A stretch of 64,000 bases of DNA from JANOYJ01 sp963792485 (GTDB taxonomy: Bacteria; Pseudomonadota; Alphaproteobacteria; Rhizobiales; Rhizobiaceae), in contig CAWBWL010000007.1 of NCBI GenBank assembly GCA_963792485.1, forward strand, positions 372,001 through 436,000. Reading direction: 5' to 3'. Each line of letters starts with the position of its first letter. The first letter of the stretch is position 1. The translations under genes and the position numbers were made by a program. Positions 8,683 to 19,049 of the stretch are shown here, in pieces. Under the pieces are notes generated by a model, which saw nothing but the letters and a program-made list of their open reading frames with translations, searched no databases and was not told where the DNA came from.

Positions 8683-9240
8683 TTACTGCCGGAAAGGGAA
8701 GTTGAAGCCGCGCAGCAAAGCCCGCGCCTCATCATCCGTCTTGGCTGTCGTACAAACGACGATGTCCATTCCCCAGATCTGATCAATCTTGTCGTAGTTG
8801 ATCTCCGGGAAAATCAGATGTTCCTTGATGCCCATGGCATAGTTGCCACGGCCATCAAAGCTCTTGCCATTCAGGCCGCGAAAGTCACGCACGCGCGGCA
8901 GCGCGATGGTGATCAGACGGTCCAGAAATTCATACATGCGGTCAGCGCGCAGCGTAACCCTCGCGCCAATCGGCATGTTCTCGCGCAGCTTGAACGTTGC
9001 AATTGATGTGCGCGCGCGGGTGACGACGGCCTTTTGGCCGGCGATCAGCGACAGCTCTTCAGCTGCAACAGTCGGCTTCTTGGAATCGCCCGTTGCTTCG
9101 CCAACGCCCATATTGAGCACGACCTTGGTGACCCGCGGGATCTCCATCTCGTTCTCGTATTTGAACTCTTCAAGCAGCTGTTTGCGCACAACCTCGTTGT
9201 ACATCTTCTTGAAGCGCGGATGTGATTTTGCCTCAGCCAT
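8683..9240 (-). CDS. rplE: 50S ribosomal protein L5
   Basis: L5 bridges 5S rRNA and P-site tRNA. The 185-residue frame includes EIPRVTKVVLNMGVGEA, the loop RENMPIGARVTLRADRMYEF, and the motif FPEINYDKIDQIWGMDI. Its start overlaps the rplX stop by 8 nt, so the two are likely translationally coupled. Confidence 0.97.
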   Translation of the reverse strand: MAEAKSHPRFKKMYNEVVRKQLLEEFKYENEMEIPRVTKVVLNMGVGEATGDSKKPTVAAEELSLIAGQKAVVTRARTSIATFKLRENMPIGARVTLRADRMYEFLDRLITIALPRVRDFRGLNGKSFDGRGNYAMGIKEHLIFPEINYDKIDQIWGMDIVVCTTAKTDDEARALLRGFNFPFRQ

Positions 9241-9544
9241 TTAGGACTTCCCCGGAACGCTTGGCGACACGCACCTTCTTGCCGTCCTTGACCAGGAAAC
9301 CGACGCGTGTCGGCTTTCCGTCCTTCGGATCGGCAACGCCAAGATTGGACAACTGGATCGGCGCCTCTTTCGAGATGATGCCGGCTTCCTGTGTCTGGCT
9401 CTGGCGCTGATGGCGCTTGACCATATTGACGCCACGCACGACAGCCTTGTCGTCCTTTGGCATCACTGAAATAACTTCACCCGAGCGGCCTTTGTCTTTG
9501 CCGGCGAGAACGACGACCTTGTCGCCTTTTCTAATCTTCTGCAT
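9233..9544 (-). CDS. rplX: 50S ribosomal protein L24
   Basis: L24 is an assembly initiator of the 50S subunit. The 103-residue frame starts MQKIRKGDKVVVLAGKDKGR, which holds the KOW motif, and continues with GVNMVKRHQR. The long upstream part of this open frame is antisense-like read-through of rplN and is not used. The stop lies inside the first codons of rplE. Confidence 0.95.
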   Translation of the reverse strand: MQKIRKGDKVVVLAGKDKGRSGEVISVMPKDDKAVVRGVNMVKRHQRQSQTQEAGIISKEAPIQLSNLGVADPKDGKPTRVGFLVKDGKKVRVAKRSGEVLNG

Positions 9545-9555
9545 GGCGCTTTTCC

Positions 9556-9924
9556 TTACAGAACTTCTGGAGCCAGCGAGATGATCTTCATGTGGCTCTT
9601 GGCGCGAAGCTCGCGTGGAACCGGCCCGAAGATACGCGTGCCAATGGGTTCTTTTTTGTTGTCGATCAGGACAGCCGCGTTGTTGTCGAAGCGGATGACG
9701 CTCCCATCCGCGCGGCGGATATCCTTGGCAGTGCGAACGACGACCGCTTTCATCACGTCGCCCTTCTTGACGCGTCCGCGCGGAATGGCTTCCTTGATTG
9801 ACACCACAATGATGTCGCCAACTGAAGCATACTTCCTGTGCGAACCGCCCAGCACCTTGATGCACATGACACGGCGCGCGCCGGAATTATCGGCTACGTC
9901 GAGGTTTGTTTGCATCTGAATCAT
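9556..9924 (-). CDS. rplN: 50S ribosomal protein L14
   Basis: L14 forms inter-subunit bridges and binds the silencing factor RsfS. The 122 residues begin MIQMQTNLDVADNSGARRVM and end with ELRAKSHMKIISLAPEVL, both family hallmarks. It is intact, at the usual place between rpsQ and rplX. Confidence 0.97.
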   Translation of the reverse strand: MIQMQTNLDVADNSGARRVMCIKVLGGSHRKYASVGDIIVVSIKEAIPRGRVKKGDVMKAVVVRTAKDIRRADGSVIRFDNNAAVLIDNKKEPIGTRIFGPVPRELRAKSHMKIISLAPEVL

Positions 9925-9985
9925 GACTGGCCGCCTTCTTCCTTCTTAGTCAGACGCGGCAGCCGCATCTGACCTGTTGAAACTG

Positions 9986-10225
9986 TTATTTGTTGGCTAC
10001 GCCGAGCACGACCCAGCGCTTGTCTTTCGAGATTGGCGCGGACTCTTCAATCGACACAATGTCACCGACCTTGTGCGCGTTGGCTTCGTCATGCGCCTTG
10101 TACTTCTTGGAGCGGCGAACGGTCTTTTGAAGGACCGGATGGGAGAAACGGCGCTCCACATTGACCACTACCGTCTTGTCGTTTTTGTCGCTGACGACGA
10201 CGCCCTGCAATATGCGCTTTGGCAT
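9986..10225 (-). CDS. rpsQ: 30S ribosomal protein S17
   Basis: S17 is an early-binding OB-fold protein of the 30S body. The 79 residues include MPKRILQGVVVSDKNDKTVV, the signature VGDIVSIEESAPISKDKRW and the ending VVLGVANK. It is preceded by rpmC with an 11-nt gap. Confidence 0.96.
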   Translation of the reverse strand: MPKRILQGVVVSDKNDKTVVVNVERRFSHPVLQKTVRRSKKYKAHDEANAHKVGDIVSIEESAPISKDKRWVVLGVANK

Positions 10226-10236
10226 GTTCTTGTCCC

Positions 10237-10437
10237 TTACGCTTTGGCCGTCGCCGCCTTCTGGCGGGCAATTGTTTTGATGCGGGCGATGTCACGGCGG
10301 ACTTCTTTCACCCGTGCGGTTTTCTCGAGCTGGCCAGTGGCTTTCTGGAAGCGCAGGTTGAACTGCTCCTTCTTCAGCTTGGCAAGCTCATCGGTGAGCT
10401 GGTCGGCGGTCATCGCCTTGGTGTCAGAGGCCTTCAT
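10237..10437 (-). CDS. rpmC: 50S ribosomal protein L29
   Basis: L29 lies at the tunnel exit beside L23 and helps form the docking site for SRP and trigger factor. This is a 66-residue helical protein, MKASDTKAMTADQLTDELAK, with the motif FNLRFQKATGQLEKTARVKE. It is intact. Confidence 0.95.
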   Translation of the reverse strand: MKASDTKAMTADQLTDELAKLKKEQFNLRFQKATGQLEKTARVKEVRRDIARIKTIARQKAATAKA

Positions 10438-10448
10438 ATCTGCTCTCC

Positions 10449-10863
10449 TTACTCGGCAATGCGCTGAACGAAACGGGACAGAACCGGCAGCTTGGCAGCG
10501 CCAAGGCGCAGGGCCTCACGCGCCACATCTTCCGGCACGCCGCCGATCTCGAACATGATGCGGCCAGGATGAACGCGGGCGCACCAATATTCGATGGAAC
10601 CCTTGCCCTTGCCCATGCGCACTTCAGTCGGCTTCTTCGACACCGGCACGTCCGGGAAAATACGGATCCACACACGGCCGGCACGCTTCATGTGACGCGT
10701 GATGGCACGGCGGGCAGCTTCGATCTGGCGCGCGGTCACGCGCTCCGGCTCCAGTCGCCTTCAGCCCGAACTCGCCGAAATCAATGTTGGTTCCGCCCTT
10801 CGCAGTGCCGTGAATGCGGCCCTTGAACTGCTTGCGAAACTTTGTGCGCTTTGGCTGCAGCAT
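10449..10863 (-). CDS. rplP: 50S ribosomal protein L16 (one-base insertion)
   Basis: L16 organises the A-site region of the 50S. The N-terminal part (MLQPKRTKFRKQFKGRIHG to FGEFGLKA) and the rest (TARQIEAARRAITRHMKRAG onward) are in different frames. Removing the T at about 10755 joins them as GLKALEPERVTARQIEA and gives 137 residues, the normal length. A sequence error is much more likely than a break in an essential gene. Confidence 0.93.
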
Positions 10864-10892
10864 TTATTCTAACTCCAAATCCCTTACGCGTT

Positions 10893-11597
10893 TCAAGCGT
10901 TTTCGCGGCGGCGCGTTGAACCTTGGGCATCGCCCTCGGTTGCGCGGCGCTCGGAAGCCATCGGGTCATGCTCAAGGATTTCGCCCTTGAACACCCAGAC
11001 TTTCACGCCGCAGATTCCATAAGCCGTCGTCGCTTCCGCGCGGCCATAATCGATATCCGCGCGCAGCGTGTGCAGCGGCACACGGCCTTCGCGGTACCAT
11101 TCCATACGTGCAATTTCCGCGCCACCGAGACGGCCCGAGCAATTGATGCGGATGCCCTCAGCGCCAAGACGCATGGCTGACTGAACAGCACGCTTCATGG
11201 CGCGGCGGAACGCAATGCGGCGCTCCAGCTGCTGGGCGATCGACTGGGCGATCAGTATGGCGTCAATCTCGGGCTTGCGCACTTCAACAATGTTGAGGCT
11301 GGTATCGCCGCCGGTTATGTCAGCAAGGCGCTTGCGCAGCTTTTCAATGTCAGCGCCCTTCTTGCCGATGATGAGGCCTGGACGGGCCGAGTGAATGGTC
11401 ACGCGGCACTTCTTGTGCGGGCGCTCAATCACGACCTTCGACACGCCAGCCTGCTTCATTTCGGCCATCAGCATGTCGCGAATCTTGAGATCCTCATGCA
11501 AAAGCTTGCCGTACTCGCCGGTGTTTGCATACCAGCGCGAATCCCAGGTGCGGTTGATGCCGAGGCGCAGACCGATTGGATTAATCTTTTGACCCAT
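10893..11597 (-). CDS. rpsC: 30S ribosomal protein S3
   Basis: S3 lines the mRNA entry pore of the 30S. The 234-residue frame has the KH domain with RPGLIIGKKGADIEKLRK, then SAMRLGAEGIRINCSGRLGG and the C-terminal part ending before a short charged tail. It begins MGQKINPIGLRLGINRTWDS. Its start codon overlaps the rplV stop by one base (TAATG), which indicates coupling. Confidence 0.97.
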   Translation of the reverse strand: MGQKINPIGLRLGINRTWDSRWYANTGEYGKLLHEDLKIRDMLMAEMKQAGVSKVVIERPHKKCRVTIHSARPGLIIGKKGADIEKLRKRLADITGGDTSLNIVEVRKPEIDAILIAQSIAQQLERRIAFRRAMKRAVQSAMRLGAEGIRINCSGRLGGAEIARMEWYREGRVPLHTLRADIDYGRAEATTAYGICGVKVWVFKGEILEHDPMASERRATEGDAQGSTRRRENA

Positions 11598-11986
11598 TAT
11601 GCGGCCTCCCCTTTGGCAGCCACTTCACGAACAACAATTGTCAGATGCGAGAACGGCTTTTCAACCCGGCTCGCCTTGCCGCGGCCACGCGCATGAAAAC
11701 GCTTCATGGTGATCGACTTGCCAACAAAGGCTTCGGCAACGACGAGCGCATCCACGTCGAGATTGTGGTTGTTCTCAGCATTTGCAATTGCCGATTCCAG
11801 CGTCTTCTTCACCGATTCAGCAATCCGCTTGCGCGAGAATGTCAGATCAGCAAGCGCTGCCGCAGCCTTCTTGCCGCGGATCATCGCTGCAACAAGATTG
11901 AGCTTCTGAGGGCTGACGCGAAGCGTGCGGGCAACCGCCTTTGCTTCATTGTCGCCGAGCGCGCGCTCTGTCTTGGCCTTGGCCAT
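11597..11986 (-). CDS. rplV: 50S ribosomal protein L22
   Basis: L22 has a loop that narrows the exit tunnel and is involved in macrolide response and nascent-chain stalling. The 129-residue frame starts MAKAKTERALGDNEAKAVAR. It contains LRVSPQKLNLVAAMIRGKKA, and the loop/strand segment FHARGRGKASRVEKPFSHLT. An ATG 33 codons upstream is rejected because it overlaps rpsS. Confidence 0.96.
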   Translation of the reverse strand: MAKAKTERALGDNEAKAVARTLRVSPQKLNLVAAMIRGKKAAAALADLTFSRKRIAESVKKTLESAIANAENNHNLDVDALVVAEAFVGKSITMKRFHARGRGKASRVEKPFSHLTIVVREVAAKGEAA

Positions 11987-11987
11987 G

Positions 11988-12266
11988 TTATTTCCTCTTC
12001 GCTTTCTTGTCCGCGCCGTGACCGTAATAGGTCCGGGTCGGGGCGAATTCGCCAAACTTCTGGCCAACCATTTCTTCGGAAACATTCACAGGAATGTGCT
12101 TGTTGCCATTGTAAACGCCAAAGGTCAGACCGATGAACTGCGGCATGATCGTGGAGCGGCGGCTCCAGATCTTGATCACCTCAGACCGGCCGCTCTCACG
12201 CGACTTCTCTGCCTTTTTCAGAAGATATCCGTCAACAAACGGACCCTTCCAGACTGAACGAGCCAT
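11988..12266 (-). CDS. rpsS: 30S ribosomal protein S19
   Basis: S19 is in the 30S head and contacts S13 and L5 across the subunit interface. The 92 residues run from MARSVWKGPFVDGYLLKKAE to KAKRK, with the signature YNGNKHIPVNVSEEMVGQKF. The frame is intact, and only one base separates it from the rplV start. Confidence 0.97.
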   Translation of the reverse strand: MARSVWKGPFVDGYLLKKAEKSRESGRSEVIKIWSRRSTIMPQFIGLTFGVYNGNKHIPVNVSEEMVGQKFGEFAPTRTYYGHGADKKAKRK

Positions 12267-12286
12267 TTCTGACTTCCTCTCTTATT

Positions 12287-13116
12287 CTAGCGCTTGTGGC
12301 GCGAACGCATGATGAACTTGTCGGTCGACTTGTTCGAACGTGTCTTCTTGCCCTTGGTCGGCTTGCCCCATGGCGTGACCGGATGACGGCCGCCGGAGGT
12401 GCGGCCTTCGCCGCCGCCATGCGGATGGTCAACCGGGTTCATCGCGACGCCGCGAACATGCGGGCGCTTGCCGAGCCAGACATTGCGGCCAGCCTTGCCG
12501 AGCGAGCGGTTGGAATGATCCGGGTTCGAAACGGCGCCGACGGTGGCAAAGCACGAGCCATGCACCAGACGCTGCTCGCCCGAATTCAACCGCAGGATCG
12601 CCATGCCCTGGTCGCGGCCGACGAGCTGCGCATAAGCGCCAGCCGAACGGGCGACCTGGCCGCCCTTGCCGGGCTTCAGCTCGACATTGTGCACGATCGT
12701 GCCGACCGGCATTGCCGACAGCGGCATTGCATTGCCCGGCTTCACGTCTGCGCTCAGCGAAGCGATTACCGTATCGCCAATTGCCAATCGCTGCGGCGCC
12801 AGAATGTAGGACAGCGCGCCGTCCGCATATTTGATCAGCGCAATGAAGGCCGAGCGGTTCGGATCATATTCAAGCCGCTCGAACAACAGCTGCAACATCC
12901 AGCTTGCGGCGCTTGAAATCGACCAGCCGGTAGCTCTGCTTGTGGCCGCCGCCCTGATAGCGGGCTGTGATGCGGCCAAGATTATTGCGGCCGCCCTTGG
13001 AGGACTTGCCATCGGTCAATGCCTTGACGGGCTTGCCCTTGTAAAGCGCCGAACGGTCGACCAGAACCAGCTGGCGCTGGCCCGGGCGTTGTGGGATTGT
13101 AGGTCTTTAATGCCAT
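12287..13116 (-). CDS. rplB: 50S ribosomal protein L2 (two one-base insertions)
   Basis: L2 is a primary rRNA-binding protein next to the peptidyl-transferase centre. The start MALKTYNPTTPG is at 13116. An extra base at about 13080 shifts the next part (QRQLVLVDRSALYKGKPVKA). A second extra base near 12887 separates RRKLDVAAVVE from RLEYDPNRSAFIALIKYADG. After removing both, about 275 residues remain, normal for L2, with the catalytic-centre histidine region NPVDHPHGGGEGRTSGGRH intact. I read these as errors in the sequence. Confidence 0.92.
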
Positions 13117-13134
13117 TTTCTGATCCTCAACTCC

Positions 13135-13429
13135 TCAAAGACCCGTGGACACATCGATGGACTGGCCTTCAGCCAGCGTCACAATGGCCTTTTTCACATC
13201 GCTCTGCCGGCCCTTGGTGCCCCTGAAGCGCTTGACCTTGCCCTTGCGGACCAGCGTGTTGACGCCGGTCACCTTGACGCCGAACAGGGCTTCAACCGCT
13301 GCCTTGATCTCGGGCTTGGTGGCCCTTGGGGCAACCTTGAACACGACCTGATTGACTTCTGACAGCAAGCGTCGATTTTTCGGTGATCACCGGGGAGACG
13401 ATCACGTCGTAATGGCGAAGATCGATCAT
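13135..13429 (-). CDS. rplW: 50S ribosomal protein L23 (one-base insertion)
   Basis: L23 is at the tunnel exit and binds trigger factor and SRP. The N-terminus MIDLRHYDVIVSPVITEKST is in one frame. The remainder, LLSEVNQVVFKVAPRATKPE to the end, is in another, because of one extra base at about 13371. The corrected protein has 97 residues. Its ATG overlaps the corrected rplD stop as ATGA. Confidence 0.91.
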
Positions 13430-14050
13430 TTGAACCGCTGCCTCCAGAGCTTCGACAGCCGCCTTCGAAAGCACCAGCTTGCCGCGGCGCAGGATGTCGT
13501 AAACGTTGATGCCCTGCACCGGCAGAACATCGATATTGGGAATATTGGCTGCCGCGAGCTTGAAGTTCGCATCAACTTCGGCGCCTGCAATCATCAGGGC
13601 ATTGGTAAAGCCCAGCTTCTCCAGCGCTGTTCGCCAGAGACCTTGGTCTTGGCTTCCGTAGCAACGAGCGAGTCAATAATGATCAGCTCGGATGCCTTGG
13701 CCTTGGCGGACAGCGCGTGGCGCAGCGCCAGCGCCCTAACCTTCTTCGGCAGATCATGGGCATGGCTGCGGACAACCGGGCCATGCGCCTTGCCGCCGCC
13801 GCGGAACTGCGGAGCGCGAGCCGAATGGTGACGGGCGCGGCCCGTTCCCTTCTGCTTGTACATCTTGCCGCCGGTGCGGGCGATATCCGCACGGCCGAGC
13901 GCCTTGATGCGTGCCCTGCTGCTTCTTCGACAGCTGATAGCGAACCATGCGCTGCAGAATGTCATCACGCGGATCAAGGCCGAAAATCGCGTCGGAGACT
14001 GCGACTTTCCCGGCATCCTTGCCGTCAAGGGTCGTTACGTTAAAGTCCAT
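13426..14050 (-). CDS. rplD: 50S ribosomal protein L4 (three indels)
   Basis: L4 extends a loop into the exit tunnel and, in E. coli, also controls the S10 operon. The reading frame changes three times. There is an insertion at about 13902 after QLSKKQQGTH, a one-base loss at about 13630 after TKVSGEQ, and an insertion at about 13436 just before the stop. The last makes L4 appear fused to L23. Correcting them gives about 207 residues, with MYKQKGTGRARHHSARAPQF and the ending LEARFK. The apparent fusion is thus an artefact. Confidence 0.9.
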
Positions 14051-14800
14051 TATTCGGCCCCTTCATTCACAACAGCGGCTTCTTCAACAACCGGAGCCGC
14101 TTCTACAACAGGTGCCGCTGCAGCTGACTTGCGCAGACCCGCAGGCTTTGGCGCACTGTCCGGAAGCGCCATTCTTCACGGCGTCGCGGACCAAAATCCA
14201 AGCGCCCTTGGAGCCTGGAACTGCGCCGCGCACCAAAATCAGGCCGCGATCCACATCCGTTGAAACCACTTCGAGGTTCTGCGTCGTCACGCGGGTATCG
14301 CCCATGTGACCAGCCATCTTCTTGCCCTTGAACACCTTGCCCGGGTCCTGACGCTGACCGGTCGAACCATGGGCGCGGTGCGATACGGACACGCCGTGCG
14401 TGGCGCGCATGCCGCGGAAATTATAGCGCACCATGACGCCCTGGAAACCCTTGCCGATGGACGTTCCCGTCACATCAACCTTCTGGCCAGCAACGAAATG
14501 ATCCGCCGTGATTTCAGCGCCAACCTCAATGAGATTGTCAGCCGACACCCGGAATTCCGCGACTTTGGCCTTTGGCTCAACCGAGGCCGCGGCGAACTGG
14601 CCGCGCTCTGCCTTGTTGACATTCTTGACCTTGGCAAGGCCCACGCCGAGCTGAACGGCGGTATAGCCATTCTTCTCTTGTGTGCGCTGCGCGACCACCT
14701 GGCAATTCTCCATGCGGAGAACCGTGACCGGAACATGCTCGCCGCCGTCGGTGAAGACGCGGGTCATTCCCAGCTTTTGTGCAATTACACCTGAACGCAT
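14050..14800 (-). CDS. rplC: 50S ribosomal protein L3 (one-base insertion near the end)
   Basis: L3 helps nucleate 50S assembly, and its tip approaches the peptidyl-transferase centre. It starts MRSGVIAQKLGMTRVF and contains GKGFQGVMVRYNFRGMRATH and HRAHGSTGQRQDPGKVFKGK. At about 14161 one extra base shifts the last 45 residues. Correction gives the alanine/valine-rich alphaproteobacterial tail and a stop that overlaps the rplD start as TAATG, about 249 residues in total. Confidence 0.92.
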
Positions 14801-14821
14801 CGGTTCAATCCTTCAGCGGCT

Positions 14822-15130
<309 letters not shown>

Positions 15131-15191
15131 TCTTTCTTTCCTTCTGAAACCCTGTCCGGACGGACAAGGCTCGAAAATCCCGAATTTTATC

Positions 15192-15216
15192 AGCGCGCCG
15201 GATGAGCCGGCGCGCT
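15192..15216 (-). other. Hairpin between tuf (copy 1) and rpsJ
   Basis: A perfect 10-bp GC-rich stem (AGCGCGCCGG/CCGGCGCGCT) with a 5-nt loop starts 14 nt after the tuf stop. It is followed on the minus strand by GATAAAATT, not a true U-run. It marks the border between str and S10 gene groups and may be an attenuator. Confidence 0.55.
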
Positions 15217-15229
15217 CAATTCGTTGTAA

Positions 15230-16405
15230 TTACTCAATAATGCTCGCCACAATGCCCGCGCCGACGGTGCGTCCACCTTCGCGGATGGCGAAGCGCAGCT
15301 TTTCTTCCATGGCGATCGGCACGATCAGCGTCACGTCAACCGAGATGTTGTCGCCCGGCATCACCATTTCCGTGCCTTCCGGCAGCGTCACCACGCCGGT
15401 CACATCCGTGGTGCGGAAGTAGAACTGCGGGCGGTAATTGGTGAAGAACGGGGTGTGGCGGCCGCCCTCTTCCTTGGTCAGGATGTAGGCTTCAGCCTTG
15501 AACTTGGTGTGCGGCTTGACCGAGCCCGGCTTGCACAGAACCTGTCCGCGCTCGACGTCCTCACGGCCAACGCCGCGCACCAGCGCGCCGATATTGTCGC
15601 CCGCCTGGCCCTGATCGAGCAGCTTGCGGAACATTTCAACGCCGGTCACCGTCGTCTTGGCGGTGGCGCGGATGCCGACGATCTCGACTTCCTCGCCAAC
15701 CTTGACAATGCCGCGCTCAACACGGCCGGTCACAACCGTGCCGCGGCCCGAGATCGAGAACACGTCTTCAATCGGCATCAGGAACGGCAGGTCGAGCGGA
15801 CGCGCCGGCGTCGGGATGTAGGCGTCAACAGCGGCCATCAGCGCGCGCACCGCGTCCTCGCCGATTTCCTTCTGCTTGTCTTCAAGCGCGCAGACCGCCG
15901 AACCCTTGATGATCGGAATGTCATCGCCGGGGAAATCATACTTCGAAAGCAGCTCGCGCACTTCAAGCTCGACCAGCTCGACCAGCTCGGCATCGTCCAC
16001 CAGATCGATCTTGTTCATGAACACGACGAGCGCCGGAACGCCAACCTGACGGGCAAGCAGGATGTGCTCGCGGGTCTGCGGCATCGGGCCGTCGGCGGCG
16101 GACACGACCAGAATGCCGCCATCCATCTGCGCAGCGCCGGTGATCATGTTCTTCACATAATCGGCGTGGCCGGGGCAATCGACATGGGCGTAGTGGCGGG
16201 CAGCCGTCTCATATTCAACATGCGCCGTCGAAATGGTGATGCCGCGCGCCTTCTCTTCCGGAGCCGCGTCAATCTGGTCATAGCGCTTGTATTCGCCAAA
16301 ATACTTGGTGATCGCCGCCGTCAAAGACGTCTTGCCATGGTCAACATGACCAATCGTGCCGATGTTCACATGCGGCTTGTTGCGCTCAAATTTGCTCTTG
16401 GCCAT
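15230..16405 (-). CDS. tuf: Elongation factor Tu, copy 1
   Basis: EF-Tu delivers aminoacyl-tRNA to the ribosome. The 391-residue protein has the G-domain motifs GHVDHGKT, DCPGHADY and NKID, then two beta-barrel domains. It differs from the second copy at 36240-37415 by a single residue that I can see: alanine here, proline there, at position 68. Many synonymous differences also separate the two. It lies between fusA and rpsJ, the standard str position. Confidence 0.98.
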   Translation of the reverse strand: MAKSKFERNKPHVNIGTIGHVDHGKTSLTAAITKYFGEYKRYDQIDAAPEEKARGITISTAHVEYETAARHYAHVDCPGHADYVKNMITGAAQMDGGILVVSAADGPMPQTREHILLARQVGVPALVVFMNKIDLVDDAELVELVELEVRELLSKYDFPGDDIPIIKGSAVCALEDKQKEIGEDAVRALMAAVDAYIPTPARPLDLPFLMPIEDVFSISGRGTVVTGRVERGIVKVGEEVEIVGIRATAKTTVTGVEMFRKLLDQGQAGDNIGALVRGVGREDVERGQVLCKPGSVKPHTKFKAEAYILTKEEGGRHTPFFTNYRPQFYFRTTDVTGVVTLPEGTEMVMPGDNISVDVTLIVPIAMEEKLRFAIREGGRTVGAGIVASIIE

Positions 16406-16446
16406 AACGGTTCTCCGTTTCCTGTTTTCTCAATGTAACCAGAAGG

Positions 16447-18538
16447 TTACGCGTATTTCTTCTGAATTTCGGTGGCGACAGCGGTCGGCACCGGCTCGTA
16501 GTGATCAAACTGCATCGTGTACTGGGCGCGGCCCTGGCTCATCGAGCGCAGGTTGTCCACGTATTTGAACATGTTGGCGAGCGGCACCATGGCGTTGACC
16601 ACATTGGCAACACCGCGCGCTTCCGTGCCCTGTATCTGGCCACGGCGGGAGTTCAGATCGCCGATGACGTCGCCGACGTAATCTTCCGGCGTCACGACTT
16701 CGACCTTCATGATCGGCTCAAGCAGCTGCACGCCAAGCTTGGCGGCGGCTTCACGGAAGCAGGCGCGACCGGCGATTTCAAAGGCGAGAACCGAGGAGTC
16801 AACGTCGTGGTATGCGCCGTCAACCAGCGTGGCCTTGACGCCGATCATCGGGAAGCCCGCGAACGGACCTGCACCCATGACGGAGTCGATGCCCTTCTGA
16901 ACGCCCGGCACATATTCCTTCGGAACCGAGCCGCCGACGATCTCGGACGCGAACACGAAATCTTCGCCTTCCGGGTTTGGCTCGAAGCGCACCTTGATGC
17001 GGGCGAACTGGCCCGAACCGCCGGACTGCTTCTTGTGGGTATAGTCGTGCTCGGCATTGCGCGTGATGGTCTCGCGGTAGGCCACCTGCGGCGCGCCGAC
17101 ATTGGCCTCAACCTTGAACTCGCGGCGCATGCGGTCAACGATAATGTCGAGATGCAATTCGCCCATGCCGGCAATGATGGTCTGGCCGGATTCTTCATCG
17201 GTCTTGACGCGGAACGACGGATCTTCGGCGGCGAGGCGATGAAGGGCGAGGCCCATCTTTTCCTGGTCGGCCTTGGTCTTCGGCTCGATGGCGATCTGAA
17301 TGACCGGCTCGGGGAAAATCATCCGCTCAAGAATAACCGGCTTCAGCGGGTCGCACAGCGTGTCGCCCGTCGTCGTATCTTTCAGGCCAGCCAGCGCAAC
17401 GATATCGCCCGCAAAGGCCTCGTCGATATCAACGCGGTCATTGGCGTGCATCTGCAGCATGCGGCCGATGCGCTCTTTCTTTTCCTTGACCGTGTTATCA
17501 AGGCCCATGCCCTTGGTGAGCTTGCCCGAATAGATGCGGCAGAAGGTCAGCGAGCCAACGAACGGATCGTTCATGATCTTGAAGGCGAGCAGCGACAGCG
17601 GCTGATCGTCGGAAGCGGAGCGGGTAATCTCGGCGTCGGTCTTCGGATCGATGCCCTTGATCGACGGAATATCAATCGGCGACGGCAGGTAATCGACAAC
17701 ACCGTCAAGCAGCGGCTGAACGCCCTTGTTCTTGAAGGCGGAACCGCAGAACACCGGATAGAACACGCCGGCGATCGTGCCCTTGCGGATCAGCGCGCGG
17801 ATCTGCTCATTGTCCGGCATGTTGCCTTCCAGATAGGCTTCCATCGCAGCTTCATCAGCGTCAACGGCAACTTCAATCAGCAGCTCGCGGTACTCCGCGG
17901 CCTTTTCCTTCAGGTCGGCAGGGATTTCGACAACGTCCCAGGCAGCGCCCAGCGACTCGTCGCGCCAGACCAGCGCGTTCATCTCGACCAGATCAACAAC
18001 GCCCTTGAATTCGTTCTCAGCGCCAATCGGCAGCTGCATCACGGCAGCGCGCGCGCCAAGGCGGGATCTTGACCATCTCGACCGAGCGGTAGAAATCAGC
18101 GCCGATCTTGTCCATCTTGTTGACGAAAATCATCCGCGGAACGCGGTATTTGTCGGCCTGACGCCAGACGGTCTCGGTCTGCGGCTCAACGCCGGCGTTG
18201 GCATCGAGCAGCGCAACCGCGCCGTCGAGAACGCGCAGCGAGCGCTCAACTTCAATGGTGAAGTCAACATGGCCGGGCGTGTCAATGATGTTGAAGCGGC
18301 GCAGCTTGCCGTCGCGGCCTTTCCAGAAGGTCGTGGTCGCGGCGGACGTGATGGTGATGCCGCGTTCCTGCTCCTGCTCCATCCAGTCCATGGTGGCAGC
18401 GCCGTCATGCACTTCGCCAATCTTGTGCGACTTGCCGGTGTAATAAAGAATCCGCTCGGTGGTCGTGGTCTTGCCGGCGTCAATATGCGCCATGATGCCG
18501 AAATTGCGGTAGTCTTCGATCTTATATTCGCGGGCCAT
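16447..18538 (-). CDS. fusA: Elongation factor G (one-base insertion)
   Basis: EF-G drives ribosomal translocation. The N-terminal frame MAREYKIEDYRNFGIMAHID carries DAGKTTTTER, DTPGHVDF and NKMDK. After EMVK, one extra C in a short C run at about 18064 shifts the frame. The rest (AAVMQLPIGAENEFKGVVDL to EIQKKYA) is in another frame. Corrected length is 696 residues, normal for alphaproteobacteria. Domain IV and V segments are intact. Confidence 0.95.
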
Positions 18539-18565
18539 GATTGCTGCCTCTTGATCCTTTGCCGC

Positions 18566-19036
18566 TTACCAGCGGTAATGCGCGAAGGCGCGGTTGGCTT
18601 CGGCCATGCGGTGCGTGTCTTCACGCTTTTTGACGGCGGAGCCGCGGTTGTTGGCGGCATCGAGCAGCTCGCCCGACAGGCGGTCGACCATCGTGGTTTC
18701 GTTGCGGCCGCGCGCGGCGTTGATCAGCCAGCGGATGGCAAGAGCCTGACGGCGCTCGGGGCGCACATCGACCGGCACCTGATAGGTCGCGCCGCCAACA
18801 CGGCGTGAGCGCACTTCAACATGCGGGGCGACATTGCCCAGCGCCTGATGAAACAGCGGCACCGGCTCGCCCTTGGACTTGGCCTGAACCTGGTCAAGCG
18901 CGCCATAGACGATCTGCTCGGCGACGGACTTCTTGCCGTCATACATGATGGCGTTCATGAATTTGGTGAGGATGAGATCGCCGAATTTCGGATCCGGATT
19001 GACTTCACGCTTTTCTGCACTGTGGCGACGGGACAT
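18566..19036 (-). CDS. rpsG: 30S ribosomal protein S7
   Basis: S7 nucleates the 30S head and, in E. coli, represses the str operon. The 156 residues begin MSRRHSAEKREVNPDPKFGD and include RVGGATYQVPVDVRPERRQA and the ending RAFAHYRW. It is intact, between rpsL and fusA. Confidence 0.97.
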   Translation of the reverse strand: MSRRHSAEKREVNPDPKFGDLILTKFMNAIMYDGKKSVAEQIVYGALDQVQAKSKGEPVPLFHQALGNVAPHVEVRSRRVGGATYQVPVDVRPERRQALAIRWLINAARGRNETTMVDRLSGELLDAANNRGSAVKKREDTHRMAEANRAFAHYRW

Positions 19037-19049
19037 GAGCTGGCCTCTC

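Noticed and set aside
13292..13594. An apparent L4-L23 fusion protein
   Set aside because: One extra base just before the rplD stop explains it; removing it restores LEARFK-stop and an ATGA overlap with rplW.
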